Assembly: GCF_949987535.1 (NCBI RefSeq)
Contig: NC_080070.1
Span: 7,188,016 to 7,252,015 of the forward strand
Source: Balaenoptera acutorostrata
Taxonomy: Eukaryota > Chordata > Mammalia > Artiodactyla > Balaenopteridae
Reading direction: 5' to 3'
DNA length: 64,000 nt
The notes beneath the pieces were generated by a model that was not told the origin of the DNA, made no database searches, and was given only the letters and a program-made list of their open reading frames with translations. Position 1 is the stretch's first letter. Each line of letters opens with the position of its first letter. Shown piece by piece: positions 22,209 through 33,319 of this stretch. The position numbers and the translations under genes are program-made.

Positions 22209-22716
22209 TGAAAGAACCTAATTATAGGAACGAGATGTCTAGGCAATTTAACCTAACTCCTGACTTGTGCTCTCCTGAGTGCACACCATGCGTTGTGTAA
22301 CCTGTTGAGTCTTTTTCTAAAGAAAAAGAAACTTCTTTTTTCAAAGAAGTAAGAAGGAAGAATTAAGTAGTTAAGGAATGACCAGCTCTCTACCCGCAAC
22401 AGCCCCCTTAGCAATCCTGCAGGCAGATCACACGGGCAAGATAACGTCTGGAGAGAGAGGCAGGCAGCCTGCAAGCAATGGAGAAGGATGCAGAACCCGA
22501 CCTCCTGCCTCGATGGTTCACTGAAATTCTTCCCCATTTTTTCCTTTAAAAACTGTCATGGCTGAGCAGAATCTTTGGAGTTGGTCGTGGGACATGTGTC
22601 CACCTTCTCGCCAGATTGCCGGCCTTTCTGATTAAAGCGTTTTTCCTTTCTACTGACACTTGCCTCTTGATCGCTGGCTTTTGAGCAGCGAGCAGCCAAC
22701 CCTGAGTTTGGTGACA
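22209..22716 (+). repeat. Probable ERV1-like solo LTR
   Basis: About 508 bp starts with TG and ends with CA. Near its 3' end it has a TATA-like CTTTAAAAAC (about 22,544), an ATTAAA poly(A)-type signal (about 22,632), and then 'TTGCCTCTTGATCGCTGGCT', a layout of U3-R-U5 as in gammaretrovirus-like LTRs. Flanking tetramers ACCT and ACTT could be an imperfect target duplication. No internal viral genes are present. Confidence 0.5.
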
Positions 22717-23484
22717 ACTTCAGCCTATGAGAGATGGATCTGGGCCGAGAGAGGCCGTCACTGGGTGTGTTAGCAGAGACAGTTAGCAGAGGAGTTGGGG
22801 GACAGCTGGGTCTCCAGGCATGAGCAGCTTCACAAGCACATTGCAAAGAGCCTCTTCCAGCAAAACGATTTCATCTGAATTGCTATTAACTTGAATGTTA
22901 TTGGGTATGTGATTTTGTTTGCATTGATTTCTAAAATTGCTTTGTCTTAATAGTGTATAAAACTGTGAGTATGAAGCATTTACGTCTAGTTTTGTGTACA
23001 CATTTGTATACAGATATAAGCAGTACAATAAACGAAAATAAAGTTAACCCTGGGGCACTAAGAAAAAATGTTCCCTTTCAAAGGTGTACACACAACAAGA
23101 AACCAGTGAAATCGTTATGTGGTGGCTGAGAGACCTAGATGGAATGGAGTCGATTTTTCTCCAGTTGCTGTTTCGTACATTTTCAATTCTGTGCCATATG
23201 AAAGCGTTACTCGTAAAAAACCTAATTCGTTCAGAAATTTAGGAAACTTCAGTTCAAGCAATCTGACTCCCAGAAGCCTCTGGTGGGTCCTCTCAAGGCA
23301 CTGGGGTAGGTCCACTCCCTAACAAACCCATTAGAAAAGGGGGAGAGTTTGCAGGGAGGTTGGGGAGAGGGACTGCTGGGGTCACAGCGTGGGGTGAAGG
23401 CTTGGCCCTGAGGCAGCAAGGCCCTGAGACCCACCCTCAAGGGCAGCTGAGTCGAGGCAAGATAAAGTGGTGGTCCTTTAACTC
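22717..23484. other. Intergenic, nothing firmly recognised
   Basis: The part at about 22,850-23,050 reads like mRNA 3' UTR and carries AATAAA-type hexamers near 23,027 and 23,038. This might be a retrocopy tail. No coding match was recognised. Confidence 0.4.
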
Positions 23485-23670
23485 TTGATTCTGTCACTTC
23501 AGCTCTGTGATTTAGGGCAATTGGCTTCAATCCCCTGTGTCACTGTCACCCATGATGAGGGTGGTGGTGGACATAGCACTACCACAATAATTTTTAAAAT
23601 TATATACAGTATATGAAAGTCTTAGAACAGTTTATCTAGCACATTAAAAGTGCTCAATAAACATTAGGTC
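23485..23670 (+). repeat. MIR SINE
   Basis: The MIR-type tail 'AAGTGCTCAATAAACATTAG' follows a diverged core. Boundaries are approximate. Confidence 0.6.
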
Positions 23671-23742
23671 TTAAAATTATCACAGGTGTCTTTGGTGTGA
23701 CTACCGAAGTGAGAAGTTCTGAGGAGACATGATATTCCAGTA

Positions 23743-23814
23743 GGGGGTGTAGCTCAGGGCTAGAGCATTCGACTGCAGATCAAGAGGTTGCTGGTTCAAA
23801 TCTGGGTTCCCCCT
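23743..23814 (+). tRNA. TRC-GCA: tRNA-Cys (GCA) copy 2, degraded, probable pseudogene
   Basis: The length is still 72 bases, and the D stem, anticodon stem and GCA anticodon are preserved. The acceptor stem GGGGGTG/TTCCCCC has a T-T mismatch at pair 6 and a G-T at pair 7. The T stem GCTGG/CTGGG has a G-G mismatch and two wobbles. The D loop reads AGGGCTA instead of AGGGGTA. No TTTT run occurs in at least 130 bases downstream, unlike all seven other copies. A decayed or weakly expressed gene is the likeliest reading. Confidence 0.85.
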
Positions 23815-23950
23815 GTCTATCCCAAGCTTCCCTTTACTTGGAATTATCCCAAATTTCCCTTTGCTGGGCCTCCTGGTATTGCAGCCCCTTCTGTGTAACC
23901 AGCAAGGATGAGGATGTGGAAACTTTCCCTCGTTATTGCCAGGGAATTAT

Positions 23951-24166
23951 CTAACCGCCTTACTTTTGGGGCTGCATTCCTCATAGGACTGAGGGCTAGT
24001 TTAAATCCTATAAAGAGAAATGCTTCCAGGTAAGCAATGCCATTATTTATACAAAATTCTAACCGCCTTACTTTTGGGGCTGCATTCCTCATAGGACTGA
24101 GGGCTAGTTTAAATCCTATAAAGAGAAATGCTTCCAGGTAAGCAATGCCATTATTTATACAAAATT
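23951..24166. repeat. Perfect 108-bp tandem duplication
   Basis: Bases 23,951-24,058 are repeated without difference at 24,059-24,166. Both copies start CTAACCGCCTTAC and end TTATACAAAATT. The absence of any mismatch suggests a very recent event or an assembly artefact. It lies 137 bases past tRNA-Cys copy 2. Confidence 0.97.
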
Positions 24167-24399
24167 AAATTAGATGAAAAAAGCAATGTGCAGTAGCATA
24201 GGTATGTTATGTTACCATTTGTGTTTATAAATAAAGTCAGGGAGAGACTGTGCATTCCTTACTGACATGTGCAAACTATCTGTGGAAGAGAACATGAGAA
24301 ACTGGTAACACGGGTTCCCCAGGGATGCTAACAGAGAGTCTTGATAGATGAGAGAGGGAGAATTTTCACTGCATATTTTTTTCTTCATTTTATTCTGTA

Positions 24400-25030
24400 A
24401 ATTTATGTATTTATTCTTAAGATTTTATTTTTTTAGAGTTTCAGGTTCTCAGCAAAATTGAGAGGAAGGTACAGAGATTTCCCATATACCCCCTGCCCCA
24501 CGTATGCATAACCTCCCCCACCAGAATGGTACACTGGCTACAATGGATGAACATACAGTGACGTATCATAATCACCAAAGTCCGCTGTTTACATTAGGGT
24601 TCACTCTTGGTGTTCTACATTCTATGGGTTTGGACAAATGTATCCATCATTATAGTATCATACAGAGTATTTTCACTGCCCTAAAAATCCTCTGTGCTCT
24701 GCCTATACATCTCCCTCTGTCCCCCAAACCCCTGGCAACCACTGATCTTTTTACTCTCTCCATAGTTTTGCCTTTTCCAGAATGTCATACAGTATGTGGC
24801 CTTTCACATTGGCGTCTTTTACTTAGTCATATGCATTTAAGGTTCCTCCATGTCTTTTCTTGGCTTGATAGTTCATTTCTTTTTAGTGTTGAATAATATT
24901 CCATTGTCTGATGTACCACGATTCATTTATCCATTCACCTTCTGAAGGACTTCTTGGTTGCTTCCAACTGCATACTTTTTTGTACCTTTTGAACATTGTA
25001 TCATCTGACTTCTGTGGGTTCCATATTTAT
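24400..25030 (-). repeat. L1 3' region, minus orientation
   Basis: Antisense L1-type blocks include 'CATAGTTTTGCCTTTTCCAG', 'AATAATATTCCATTGTCTGA' and 'CGATTCATTTATCCATTCAC'. It is diverged, and both ends are approximate. Confidence 0.6.
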
Positions 25031-26114
25031 CTTTTTAAAATGCAATTTAAAATTTAAAAATAATCAGATTAAATGAGGTCTCATCCACCAAGACTGGTGG
25101 GGAATCCACCATGGGTAGTTTGAATGTCCTCCCCCTTCTGCTGTGTTTTGCCAGCATCCAGCGTCTCGGCAGTCTGCTGCTGGGCACGGAGGCCCACTCC
25201 TAGCCCAGGTCTGCTCAGGCCATTTTGAGCAAGCAGCTCCCCCAGGGCCCCACTCCCTCAGGGCCGAGCCCAGAACCTTCGCCAGGGCCCTTCCTGGTTC
25301 TGCAGGAGTCCTCCCCACAGACTGTGTGCTGTTGCGGGTCAGCCTCCTCTGACTGTCCCTCCCCATCCTGGGAGGCTCCAACCAACCATCCTCCGGCAAG
25401 GCCCACCTCCCTGCACTATGTATCAAGCCTTTGACCCCTTCCACCCTGCACGCAATTACAAGTCACTCTCCACAACTGGACTTGACGTCTATTTAAAGGC
25501 ATCTCCTGGCCAGCCCATTCAGCCTAGCAATTTCATTTTGCCTGTGTGCGCACACACACACACACGCACAGGTTCACACTCACACCATAAAGAAAACGAG
25601 GAAATTCTCAAAGACTACTGGAGCCTGCACTGTCAAATTTAGAGGTTGCTAAGGCATCAATTCATTATTCTGAAAACTTGTAAATAAAAGGAAGAATCAA
25701 GCATTTGTTCTACGTCTTCTATATGAACTATATTCCAAACAGAACCAAATAGTTGAGAAAGAGAAGTCTTCCTTATAAAAGAAGCTCAAGCTAATAAAGG
25801 TGGAGAATTTGAATAAAACCATTTGCAACTCCTAACGAGGAAATGGGCATAAGCAAGTATCACCAATGCCTGCCAAGACGATGAGATGAATGAATGTTTG
25901 ACAGGGGCATTTATAATGAGGTTAATAACACCTCAACACACCAGTTAACCTTAATTTCACAAAAAGAGAGCCAAGCAGACGTGATGAGCAAGCATCCTTA
26001 TATACAAGGGAGGAACACAATACTTCTGGTGATGTCTTCTTGCCAAAAAAACAGAATGTGAATCTGATCAAGCCTCTAGATCTAACAAGATCGGGCATGT
26101 TGAAAAGTGTTAAA
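25031..26114. other. Intergenic, nothing recognised
   Basis: A short (CA)n tract lies at about 25,550-25,567. No gene is supported. Confidence 0.5.
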
Positions 26115-26597
26115 TGTGATGGTTAACTTCACATGTCAACTTGACTGGGTCATAGGACGTACAGATACTTGGTTAAACATGATTTTGGGGTGTGTTTGTG
26201 AGGGTATTTCCAGATGAGATTAGCACTTGAATCAGTAAAAATCTAAGTAAAGCAGATCCTCCTCCCCAGTGCAGGTGGGCATCATACAACCCACTGAGGG
26301 CTGAAGAGAGCAAAAAGCAGAGGGAGGGAAGATTGGCTTTGCCCCACCGCTGAGCTGGAACATTGGTCTTCTCCTGCCTCAGGCTAGAACTTGTACCATC
26401 AGCTCTCCACTTTCAGGACTGGACCTACAGCACCAGCTTTCCTGGGTCTGCAGCTTGCAGGTGGCAGATCATAGGACTTCTCAGTCTCCGTAATTATGAG
26501 AACCAATGCCTTAAAATAAATCTCTCTCTCTCTCTTTCTCTCTTTCTATAGATATAGATATATTATAGATATAATTATATATATTATATATAATATA

Positions 26598-26669
<72 letters not shown>

Positions 26670-26702
26670 GTTCTGTTTCTCTGGAGAATCCTGACCAATA
26701 CA
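26115..26702 (+). repeat. ERVL-type (MLT2-like) LTR with internal (CT)n/(AT)n expansion
   Basis: It opens TGTGATGGTTAACTTCACAT and ends 'CTCTGGAGAATCCTGACCAA' plus TACA, matching MLT2-type ERVL LTRs. Most of 26,521-26,667 is a microsatellite of CT units followed by a long AT run, expanded from the CT/AT tract usual near the 3' end of these LTRs. No internal viral gene remains. Confidence 0.7.
26521..26667. repeat. (CT)n then (AT)n microsatellite
   Basis: CT and TTTC units run to about 26,548. Mixed ATAG/ATAT sequence follows, then nearly pure AT from about 26,609 to 26,666. Confidence 0.95.
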
Positions 26703-29681
26703 CTGGATGATAAATTGAAAAATACCACTACTATTGTATATATTTAAGATTTACCATAATAAAAGTTTTTAAAAATTCCTTTTTCATAGGCACATTTTTA
26801 AATCTACAACAGAAGGAAACTATGCCCCCCAAATAAAAAGCACTGTTTTCATTTTCTGGTTCTGATTTGGTTGTGTATCTTACATTAATAAACGGTGTAT
26901 TGGTGTGTGCAGGGGAAAACTTCCTTTCCTCTTTCCTCTTAGCACCATGGAGATAGGCTGACACTTTTAAAAGGAACTTTGCTAAAAAGCAAGGTGAAAT
27001 GAAGAAGCACGCTCCCAGAACCGGTCACTATGGTTTCTGGCTCCTTAGTGGCCTCAACGGCATCACCAGCAGCACAGATGAGGTGACAGATGTATGACAC
27101 CTGGGAGAGCATCCAGCTCTTCTGCTGTTAGGCCAGGTGGGCCCCTGCCTCAGGGGTTGGCTTCATGGCTCATCTTGCCCAGAGATTAGTGGGGGAAATG
27201 CTTACCTCCAGCTTCTAGAACGCCCCACTTTTATTTATATTCAGGATGGTGATACCCCTGAAACTTGAAGATAATATCACCCCAGGAAGGGGAAACTAGA
27301 GTCAGCAGGCAGTGCGTGGGACCGGCGGTCAGCAGGACTGCCCATGAGAGGCGTGTCTATGAGAAGGGGGTCCAGAGTGACTTCTTCAGACTGGGGTGTC
27401 ACTAAAAGTGAGCTCTGACCTAATCAGTGGGTATCACAACCTAACAGCCCAAAGCAGTGGGTGATGAGCTCCTACCTCCCAAATAGTCTAGAGGGAAATC
27501 AAACAGTAAGGAATGACTGATGTTTTATCTAGCACTGCCAGGCAGAGACCCAATTCAATCTGTGTTTTAGAAAGAACTCTTGCAATATGGTCACCGGTTT
27601 TAGTTCTGGAGTTAGACTATCTGGGTTACTGAATTTCTCTAAGCTTTCGTTTCTTTATTTGTAAATCGGGGATAATAATTATACCTATCTCATAGGGTTA
27701 ATGTGAAGATGAAACGCGATGATTCACGGAAAGCGTTTAGTACCTTGTCCTAGGAGGAGCCCTGCAAGAGCCATCTTGGAAGGATGGAGAGTAATGGGGT
27801 CATTGAGGGGAGACGGAGAGACCAGTTAGGAAGCTGGGTCTTAACACAGCTGGTGACCAAGGTTTCCTGCCCTCGAAGGATGCTCTCCCCCCTCCCCCAT
27901 CCAGCCAGGGAGGTTTTGTGCCTTTAACAACACCGGGAAGGGATGACCCTGTAGAACGCATATTGTCAGTACTCAGCTTTCCAATTCCAACAGTGTGGGT
28001 GCTGGGGGATTCGGGGAGTAAAGGTCGGCACCCACTCTGTGCCAGCAGTGGGGCGCGGCATGGGCGTGGCCGGGAGAGCCAGGGAACCCGGGAGAAGACA
28101 GAGCGGGGACCAGCGTGGGATCGGAAGGTCACAGTGTGGTCAAGCCGACATGGAGCACCAGGTGCCCACCCCACCCCCTAGCACTGTGGTACTCGGAAAG
28201 CCCTTTCAGGACTTAGGTGTGACACAGGGTGCGGGGGTGCTGGGGGAGTCCTGAGGTTGACTCATTAAATTTCTGCCACTCATTAGGATGGGACACAAAA
28301 TAGAGATCCAGTTGTTTTGTAGAGTTATCTTCTATCCCTCAATCTGTGGATTAAGATCTATCCACACTGAGCAGATCGCAGGGCTGAGAGGCTAGATGGA
28401 GGAGAGGTTCGGGCATGTTCAGGAGGCGGGATGACAGGGTGCAGTGATCTAGGTAGGATGCCTGAGGACACACTGCGCTTCCCAGTTCGGTGACTGTGAG
28501 TATTCTGGCCTCTAAGGAAGGAACAGGACTTTGCAACAGGAATAATGCATAATAATTTTCCGTGGCCTGAGAAACCCTCGAGAGCATTCAGTTCCCCTTT
28601 GCTCTGATTGCAGCCTCGGGAAGCAACCTTCTGATAGCTAATTTGGTTTCCCAGGTAACCTCGAGGGCATTCTGGCTTATTATGCATCCATCTCTCAGAG
28701 CCTGATTAGGGAGGTCCTGAGAGCCTGATCGAACTGGGTTGCATCACAAAGTCAGGGGTCTGGTGCTGCAGGGCTGGGAGCCAGGCTCATACCTGATGGC
28801 CTCACTGAGGTGCTGCCAGGTTAGGACTCCAGCGAAGGGCAGGACCATGGGGGTTGGGAAGTGAAGGGCAGAGCGCAGGACCCCGGGGGACCGGTGACTG
28901 CTGATGGCGGCTGTGAGCCGCAGCGCCCAGCCAGCCCCTCGGAGCTTTACATCTTCACTCTTGGGAATCAATCCTAGGGAAATTATCAGAGAAGTGGGCC
29001 AAGATGTATGTTCGTGTTCATCCAGGGTTGTTCTATAATCCTGGAAAAAATCATCCACTTGCTAACACTCTTAACTCTTTTTTTCCCAAGAAAGGCAGAC
29101 TGTCACATTCAGCGCCTCATTGGATGTGCCTGGAGTCTTGAAAGCTTGATGGGCCTACGTTCTCCTACAAATGCAGGGCTTGTTTGGAGGGTCTAGCAGG
29201 GGCACAGCTACTCCCATACCCTTGACCAAAGAACCACCCTCCTCTATCGGGGAAGGGCAATCTCACTTCAGAATAATCTGAATGAAATAGTAGAAAATCG
29301 TTTCCAATTGTATGGTACAACATAACCAAGAAAGACTCAGACAGAAATGCAATGATGGCTCAATACTACAAAATGTATGACTGTACAGCAGGGGCTGTTT
29401 GAGTTCCAGAAGAAGTAAGCCCAAGCCCCATGCCAGGCCCTGTGGCTATGCCGACTTCTGGGCTCAGCCCTGCCCACTCTTCCCCTGGAAAGCTGGGGCT
29501 GCAGCTTTCTTGGCCAGGCGCCTCTCCTGGGGTAAGCCAAGACGCTGACAGCCTCCCATAGGTCCCAGGCCTTGGTCCCCGGGAAAGGAAACCAAAACAG
29601 AGAGTGGGAGATGGAGAAAAAGAAAAAAGAAATGAAGCATCTTAGATATTAAGGAGCTGGGTAGAGTTCCTCCTGTACTCA

Positions 29682-29682
<1 letters not shown>
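26703..29682. other. Intergenic stretch
   Basis: No gene is supported. A MIR lies at about 27,575-27,760. The remainder is mostly unrecognised, moderately GC-rich around 28,000-28,250, and may be partly unique sequence. Confidence 0.5.
27575..27760 (+). repeat. MIR SINE
   Basis: It contains 'GTTTCTTTATTTGTAAATCG', 'GGGATAATAATTATACCTAT' and 'CTCATAGGGTTAATGTGAAG', the central and 3' parts of MIR. Confidence 0.75.

Positions 29683-29734
<52 letters not shown>
29683..29734. repeat. (TAA)n microsatellite
   Basis: About 52 bp of uninterrupted TAA units, 215 bp before tRNA-Cys copy 3. Confidence 0.96.
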
Positions 29735-29737
<3 letters not shown>

Positions 29738-29948
29738 GGAAGGGGGTGAGATGTGCTCTGGGAAGAGGGATGTTCGGGTGGGCATAGGTACGCAGACTCT
29801 GAGGAAGGGGAGCAGTTCTGACAGGTGTGCAGGTAGGTGCCCAGAGAAGCAGCTCAGGAAACTCCCCAGGGAGACACAGGATGGTGAGAGCACAGCTTAG
29901 GAAAGACTGCAACTATGGAAGTGTCTTGTGAAAAAGACATAGACAGCT

Positions 29949-30020
29949 GGGGGTGTAGCTCAGGGGTAGAGCATTTGACTGCAGATCAAGAGGTCCCTGG
30001 TTCAAATCCAGGTGCCCCCT
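29949..30020 (+). tRNA. TRC-GCA: tRNA-Cys (GCA), copy 3
   Basis: This is an intact 72-base cloverleaf: acceptor GGGGGTG with TGCCCCC (two G-T wobbles at pairs 6 and 7), D stem GCTC/GAGC, anticodon arm TTTGA-CTGCAGA-TCAAG, and T arm CCTGG-TTCAAAT-CCAGG. The discriminator is T. A and B boxes are complete. A six-T terminator lies at 30,033-30,038. It is very likely functional and closely resembles mammalian tRNA-Cys genes. Confidence 0.97.
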
Positions 30021-30032
30021 TTGTCATGATTG

Positions 30033-30038
30033 TTTTTT
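30033..30038 (+). terminator. Pol III terminator for tRNA-Cys copy 3
   Basis: A run of six T lies 13 bases past the tRNA end. Confidence 0.85.
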
Positions 30039-30368
30039 CACTCCAGTGGAAGTTATTTATACCTCCTTCTTCTGTGGAGGCCCTGCCTCATGGAATCTAA
30101 ATTTCCAACAAGGGGTAAAGACTTCAGTACTCCTCCTGTGACATTTCTCATGAGCTACATTTTCACCTCCTCAGCCATACTCATTTCCTGGAGGGGTAGA
30201 GGAAGCCTGCCCTAAGCTTTCTCTGTGTTTCCCTTGTGCCTAATTATTACCATCCTGATTTTATTTGTTTATCCAAGCTAGCTTCAAAAAAATAGGATCT
30301 GAGGCAGCTTGCAATAAAAGATGCAATAAAAGTCCACCAACGGAGCAAGTATTAAAAGATAAGGGCTG

Positions 30369-30638
30369 GGCTTCCCTGGTAGCGCAGAGGTTCAGAATCT
30401 GCCTGACAATGCAGGGAACACGGGTTCGAGCCCTGGTCTGGGAAGATCCCACATGCCGTGGAGCAACTAAGCCCGTGCGCCACAACTACTGAGCCTGCAC
30501 TCTAGAGCCTGTGAGCCACAACTACTGAAGCCCACGCGCCTAGAGCCCGCTCGCTGCAACTGGAGAGAGCCCGCGTGCAGCAACAAAGACCCAACGCAGC
30601 CAAAAATAAATAAAAATAAAATAAATTTATTAAAAACC
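30369..30638 (+). repeat. CHR-2-type cetacean SINE
   Basis: It opens GGCTTCCCTGGTAGCGCAG and ends in an A-rich tail. An imperfect 15-bp target duplication flanks it: AAAAGATAAGGGCTG at 30,354-30,368 and AAAAGGCAAGGGCTG at 30,639-30,653. Confidence 0.92.
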
Positions 30639-30669
30639 AAAAGGCAAGGGCTGACTTACATGAAGTAGT

Positions 30670-30950
30670 CAAAATCATAGAGACAGAAAGAAGACTGGTG
30701 GGTACCAGGGGCTGGTGGAGGGGGGAACGGGGAGTTATTGATTAGTGGGGACAGAGTTTCAGTTTGGCAAATGAAAAAGTTCTGGAGATGGATAGTGGTG
30801 ATCGTTGTACAACATTATGAATGTGCTTAATACCACTGAACCGTATACTTAAACATGGATAAGATGATAAGTTTTATGCTATGTACTTAAACATGGATAA
30901 GATGATAAGTTTTATGCTATGTGTATTTCACCACAATTTTAAAAATTCAA
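30670..30950 (+). repeat. L1 LINE 3' end containing a 38-bp tandem duplication
   Basis: Typical L1 tail phrases are present ('AGACTGGTGGGTACCAGGGG', 'GTGTATTTCACCACAATTTT'). Within it, a 38-bp unit starting TACTTAAACATGG occurs twice head to tail at 30,846-30,883 and 30,884-30,921. Confidence 0.75.
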
Positions 30951-32196
30951 GGGAAAAAATAAGGCAAGAACTGAACATTTGGGAGAGGATGTAAATTTAT
31001 TATTCCCGAGAGCCCAGGTTAGGAGAAGCTACTGCTGCTGAATACAAAACATATCTCTGAGTTTCCTGGTAATCAAACAGAAGTGAAAACATACCAATTC
31101 ATCAACAGAGCAAAATATTGTATTAGCTCTGAAAAACAGCAGGCATTCATATGATAGGTCTTTATAGATGGAAGGTTGGGAAGATGATGATTATTGCCAG
31201 GGCAGCCAAGTACAGTCACACAGGTTGTATATTACACAGCTCCACCAATCACATAGTCCCTGGAGTTATGCAACATACAGACCCTAGATATTGTCCATAT
31301 TTTATCCCCTTTACAAAAATAAGCATAAACTGTGCTCCACGCTCATATGTGTATAAATATATGTGTGTGTGTGTAGGGGGCACAGCTCACTAGTTAACTA
31401 CCCAAAATACATTCTTCCCTCTTGCTTAGTAATAGAACCCTGATTTTATACTGAGCATTTATGTTCCCAACTAAAAGACCACATTTTCTGACCTCTCGTT
31501 GGCTAGGGGAGGTAAATGAGTGATAAGAAGCAGTCATCAGACAAGATTTCTGGGAAAACTTAAAAGAAGGACAAACATGACATGTCCCTTTTTTTGCCTA
31601 ACTCATGCTTCCTACTTGGAGCATAGATGTGATGGCTGGAGTGCCAGCTGCCAACTTGGACCATGAGTCAACCTTGAGAATGGGACCCACATTTAAGGGA
31701 AGGCTGATCAGAGAGATAAAAAGAGCCTGTGTCCCTAAAGACACCCTGGAGTGACCATGCCAGCCCTGGTCTGCTCACCTCCACATACTCTTTTTCAAAA
31801 GAAAGACAGACATTTCTAGCTTGTTTATACCTCAGAGAAGACACAAATCCAGATGATTCTGAGACTCATGCCCTTTCCCCATCAACAACTTTTCAAGCAC
31901 CTAGCTCAGTAGATCTGAGTTACTCATTTAAAAAAGGCTTCTCTAACAAGGCCATTTCCTACACCAGGAACCTCCCATTGTTACAGTCAACCTCCCATTG
32001 TTACTCTCAGCTCCCTTGTAACAAGGTAAAGCAGTGCAGGAGAAAAGTCTTTCTATGGATGCTAGTTCCATGGTGCGCCCAGCTCTACCTGGTTCAAGCC
32101 CACCTCTCTGCAGGTTAAAGAGAGCCCAGGGGACCGTGTGCATTTGGATTCTTCCTTGCCTGGAAGTTCCCCCAAGAACTTCCTTTCTTTCACATT
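30951..32196. other. Intergenic, with one unnamed interspersed repeat
   Basis: The part at about 31,480-31,780 reads like a common mammalian interspersed repeat that I cannot name with confidence. A short (TG)n lies at about 31,360. No gene is supported. Confidence 0.4.
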
Positions 32197-32211
32197 AGAA
32201 ATGCATGGTAC

Positions 32212-32784
32212 AAGACAACATATAGACTGGGAGAAAATATTTGCAAGTGATGCAACCAACAAGGGCTTAATTCCCAAAATATACAAACAGCTCATGCAAT
32301 TCAATTTAAAAAAAACAACAGTCCAATCAAAAACTGAGAAGACCTAAATAGACATTTCTCCAAAGAAAATATACAGATGGCCAATAGGCACACGGAAAGA
32401 TGCTCATCCTTGCCAATTATTAGAGAAATGCAAATCAACACTGCAATGAGGCACCACCTCACACCATCATTAAAAAGTCTACAAATAATAAATGCTGAGA
32501 GGGTGTGGGGAAAAGGGAACCCTCTACACTGTTGGTGGGAATGTAAATTGGTACAGCCACTATGGAAAACAGTATGGCCCTTTCTCAAAAAACTAAAAAT
32601 AAAGTTGCCATTTGATCCAGCAATCCCACTCCTGGGCAAAACTATAACCCAGAGAAAACTATAATTCGAAAAGATACATGTACCCTTATGTTCATAGCAG
32701 CACTGTTCACAATAGCCAAGACATGGAAACAACTTAAATGTCCATCGACAGGTGAATGGATAAAGAAGATGTGGTGTATGTATG

Positions 32785-32839
<55 letters not shown>

Positions 32840-33304
32840 GAATATTACTCAGCCATTAAAAAGAATGAAATAATGCCATTTGCAGCAACATGGATGGACC
32901 TAGAGATTATCATACTAAGCAAAGTAAGTCAGAAAGAGAAAGACAAATATCATATGATATCACTTACAAGTGGAATCTAAAATATGACACAAATGAACAT
33001 ATCTATGAAACAGGACAGACTCACAGACATAGAGAACAGACTTGTGGTTGCCTGGGGGTGGGGGGAGGGAGGTAGGGAATGATTGAGAGTTTGGGATTAG
33101 CAGATGCAAACTATTACATACAGGATGGATAAACAACGAGATCTTACTGTATAGCACAGGGAACTATATTCAGTATCCTCTGATAAACCATAATGGAAAA
33201 GAATATATATATGTATAACTGAGTCACTTTTCTGTACAGCAGAATTTAACACAACATTGCAAATCAACTATACTTCAATAAAATTTAAAAATAAATTAAA
33301 AAAA
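32212..33304 (+). repeat. 5'-truncated L1 LINE with target duplications
   Basis: About 1.09 kb covers the end of L1 ORF2 and the 3' UTR with an A-rich tail. Open fragments of the ORF2 C-terminus remain (32,377-32,664). Perfect 15-bp target duplications AGAAATGCATGGTAC lie at 32,197-32,211 and 33,305-33,319, which proves insertion by target-primed reverse transcription. The copy is incomplete, so it is not autonomous. An (AT)n tract lies inside. Confidence 0.95.
32789..32834. repeat. (TA)n microsatellite inside the L1
   Basis: A nearly pure TA run follows GTATGTATGTA inside the L1 tail. Confidence 0.95.
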
Positions 33305-33319
33305 AGAAATGCATGGTAC

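Noticed and set aside
32377..32664. 95-codon + frame in the L1 at 32.2-33.3 kb
   Set aside because: It is a remnant of the L1 ORF2 C-terminus in a truncated copy, not a host gene.
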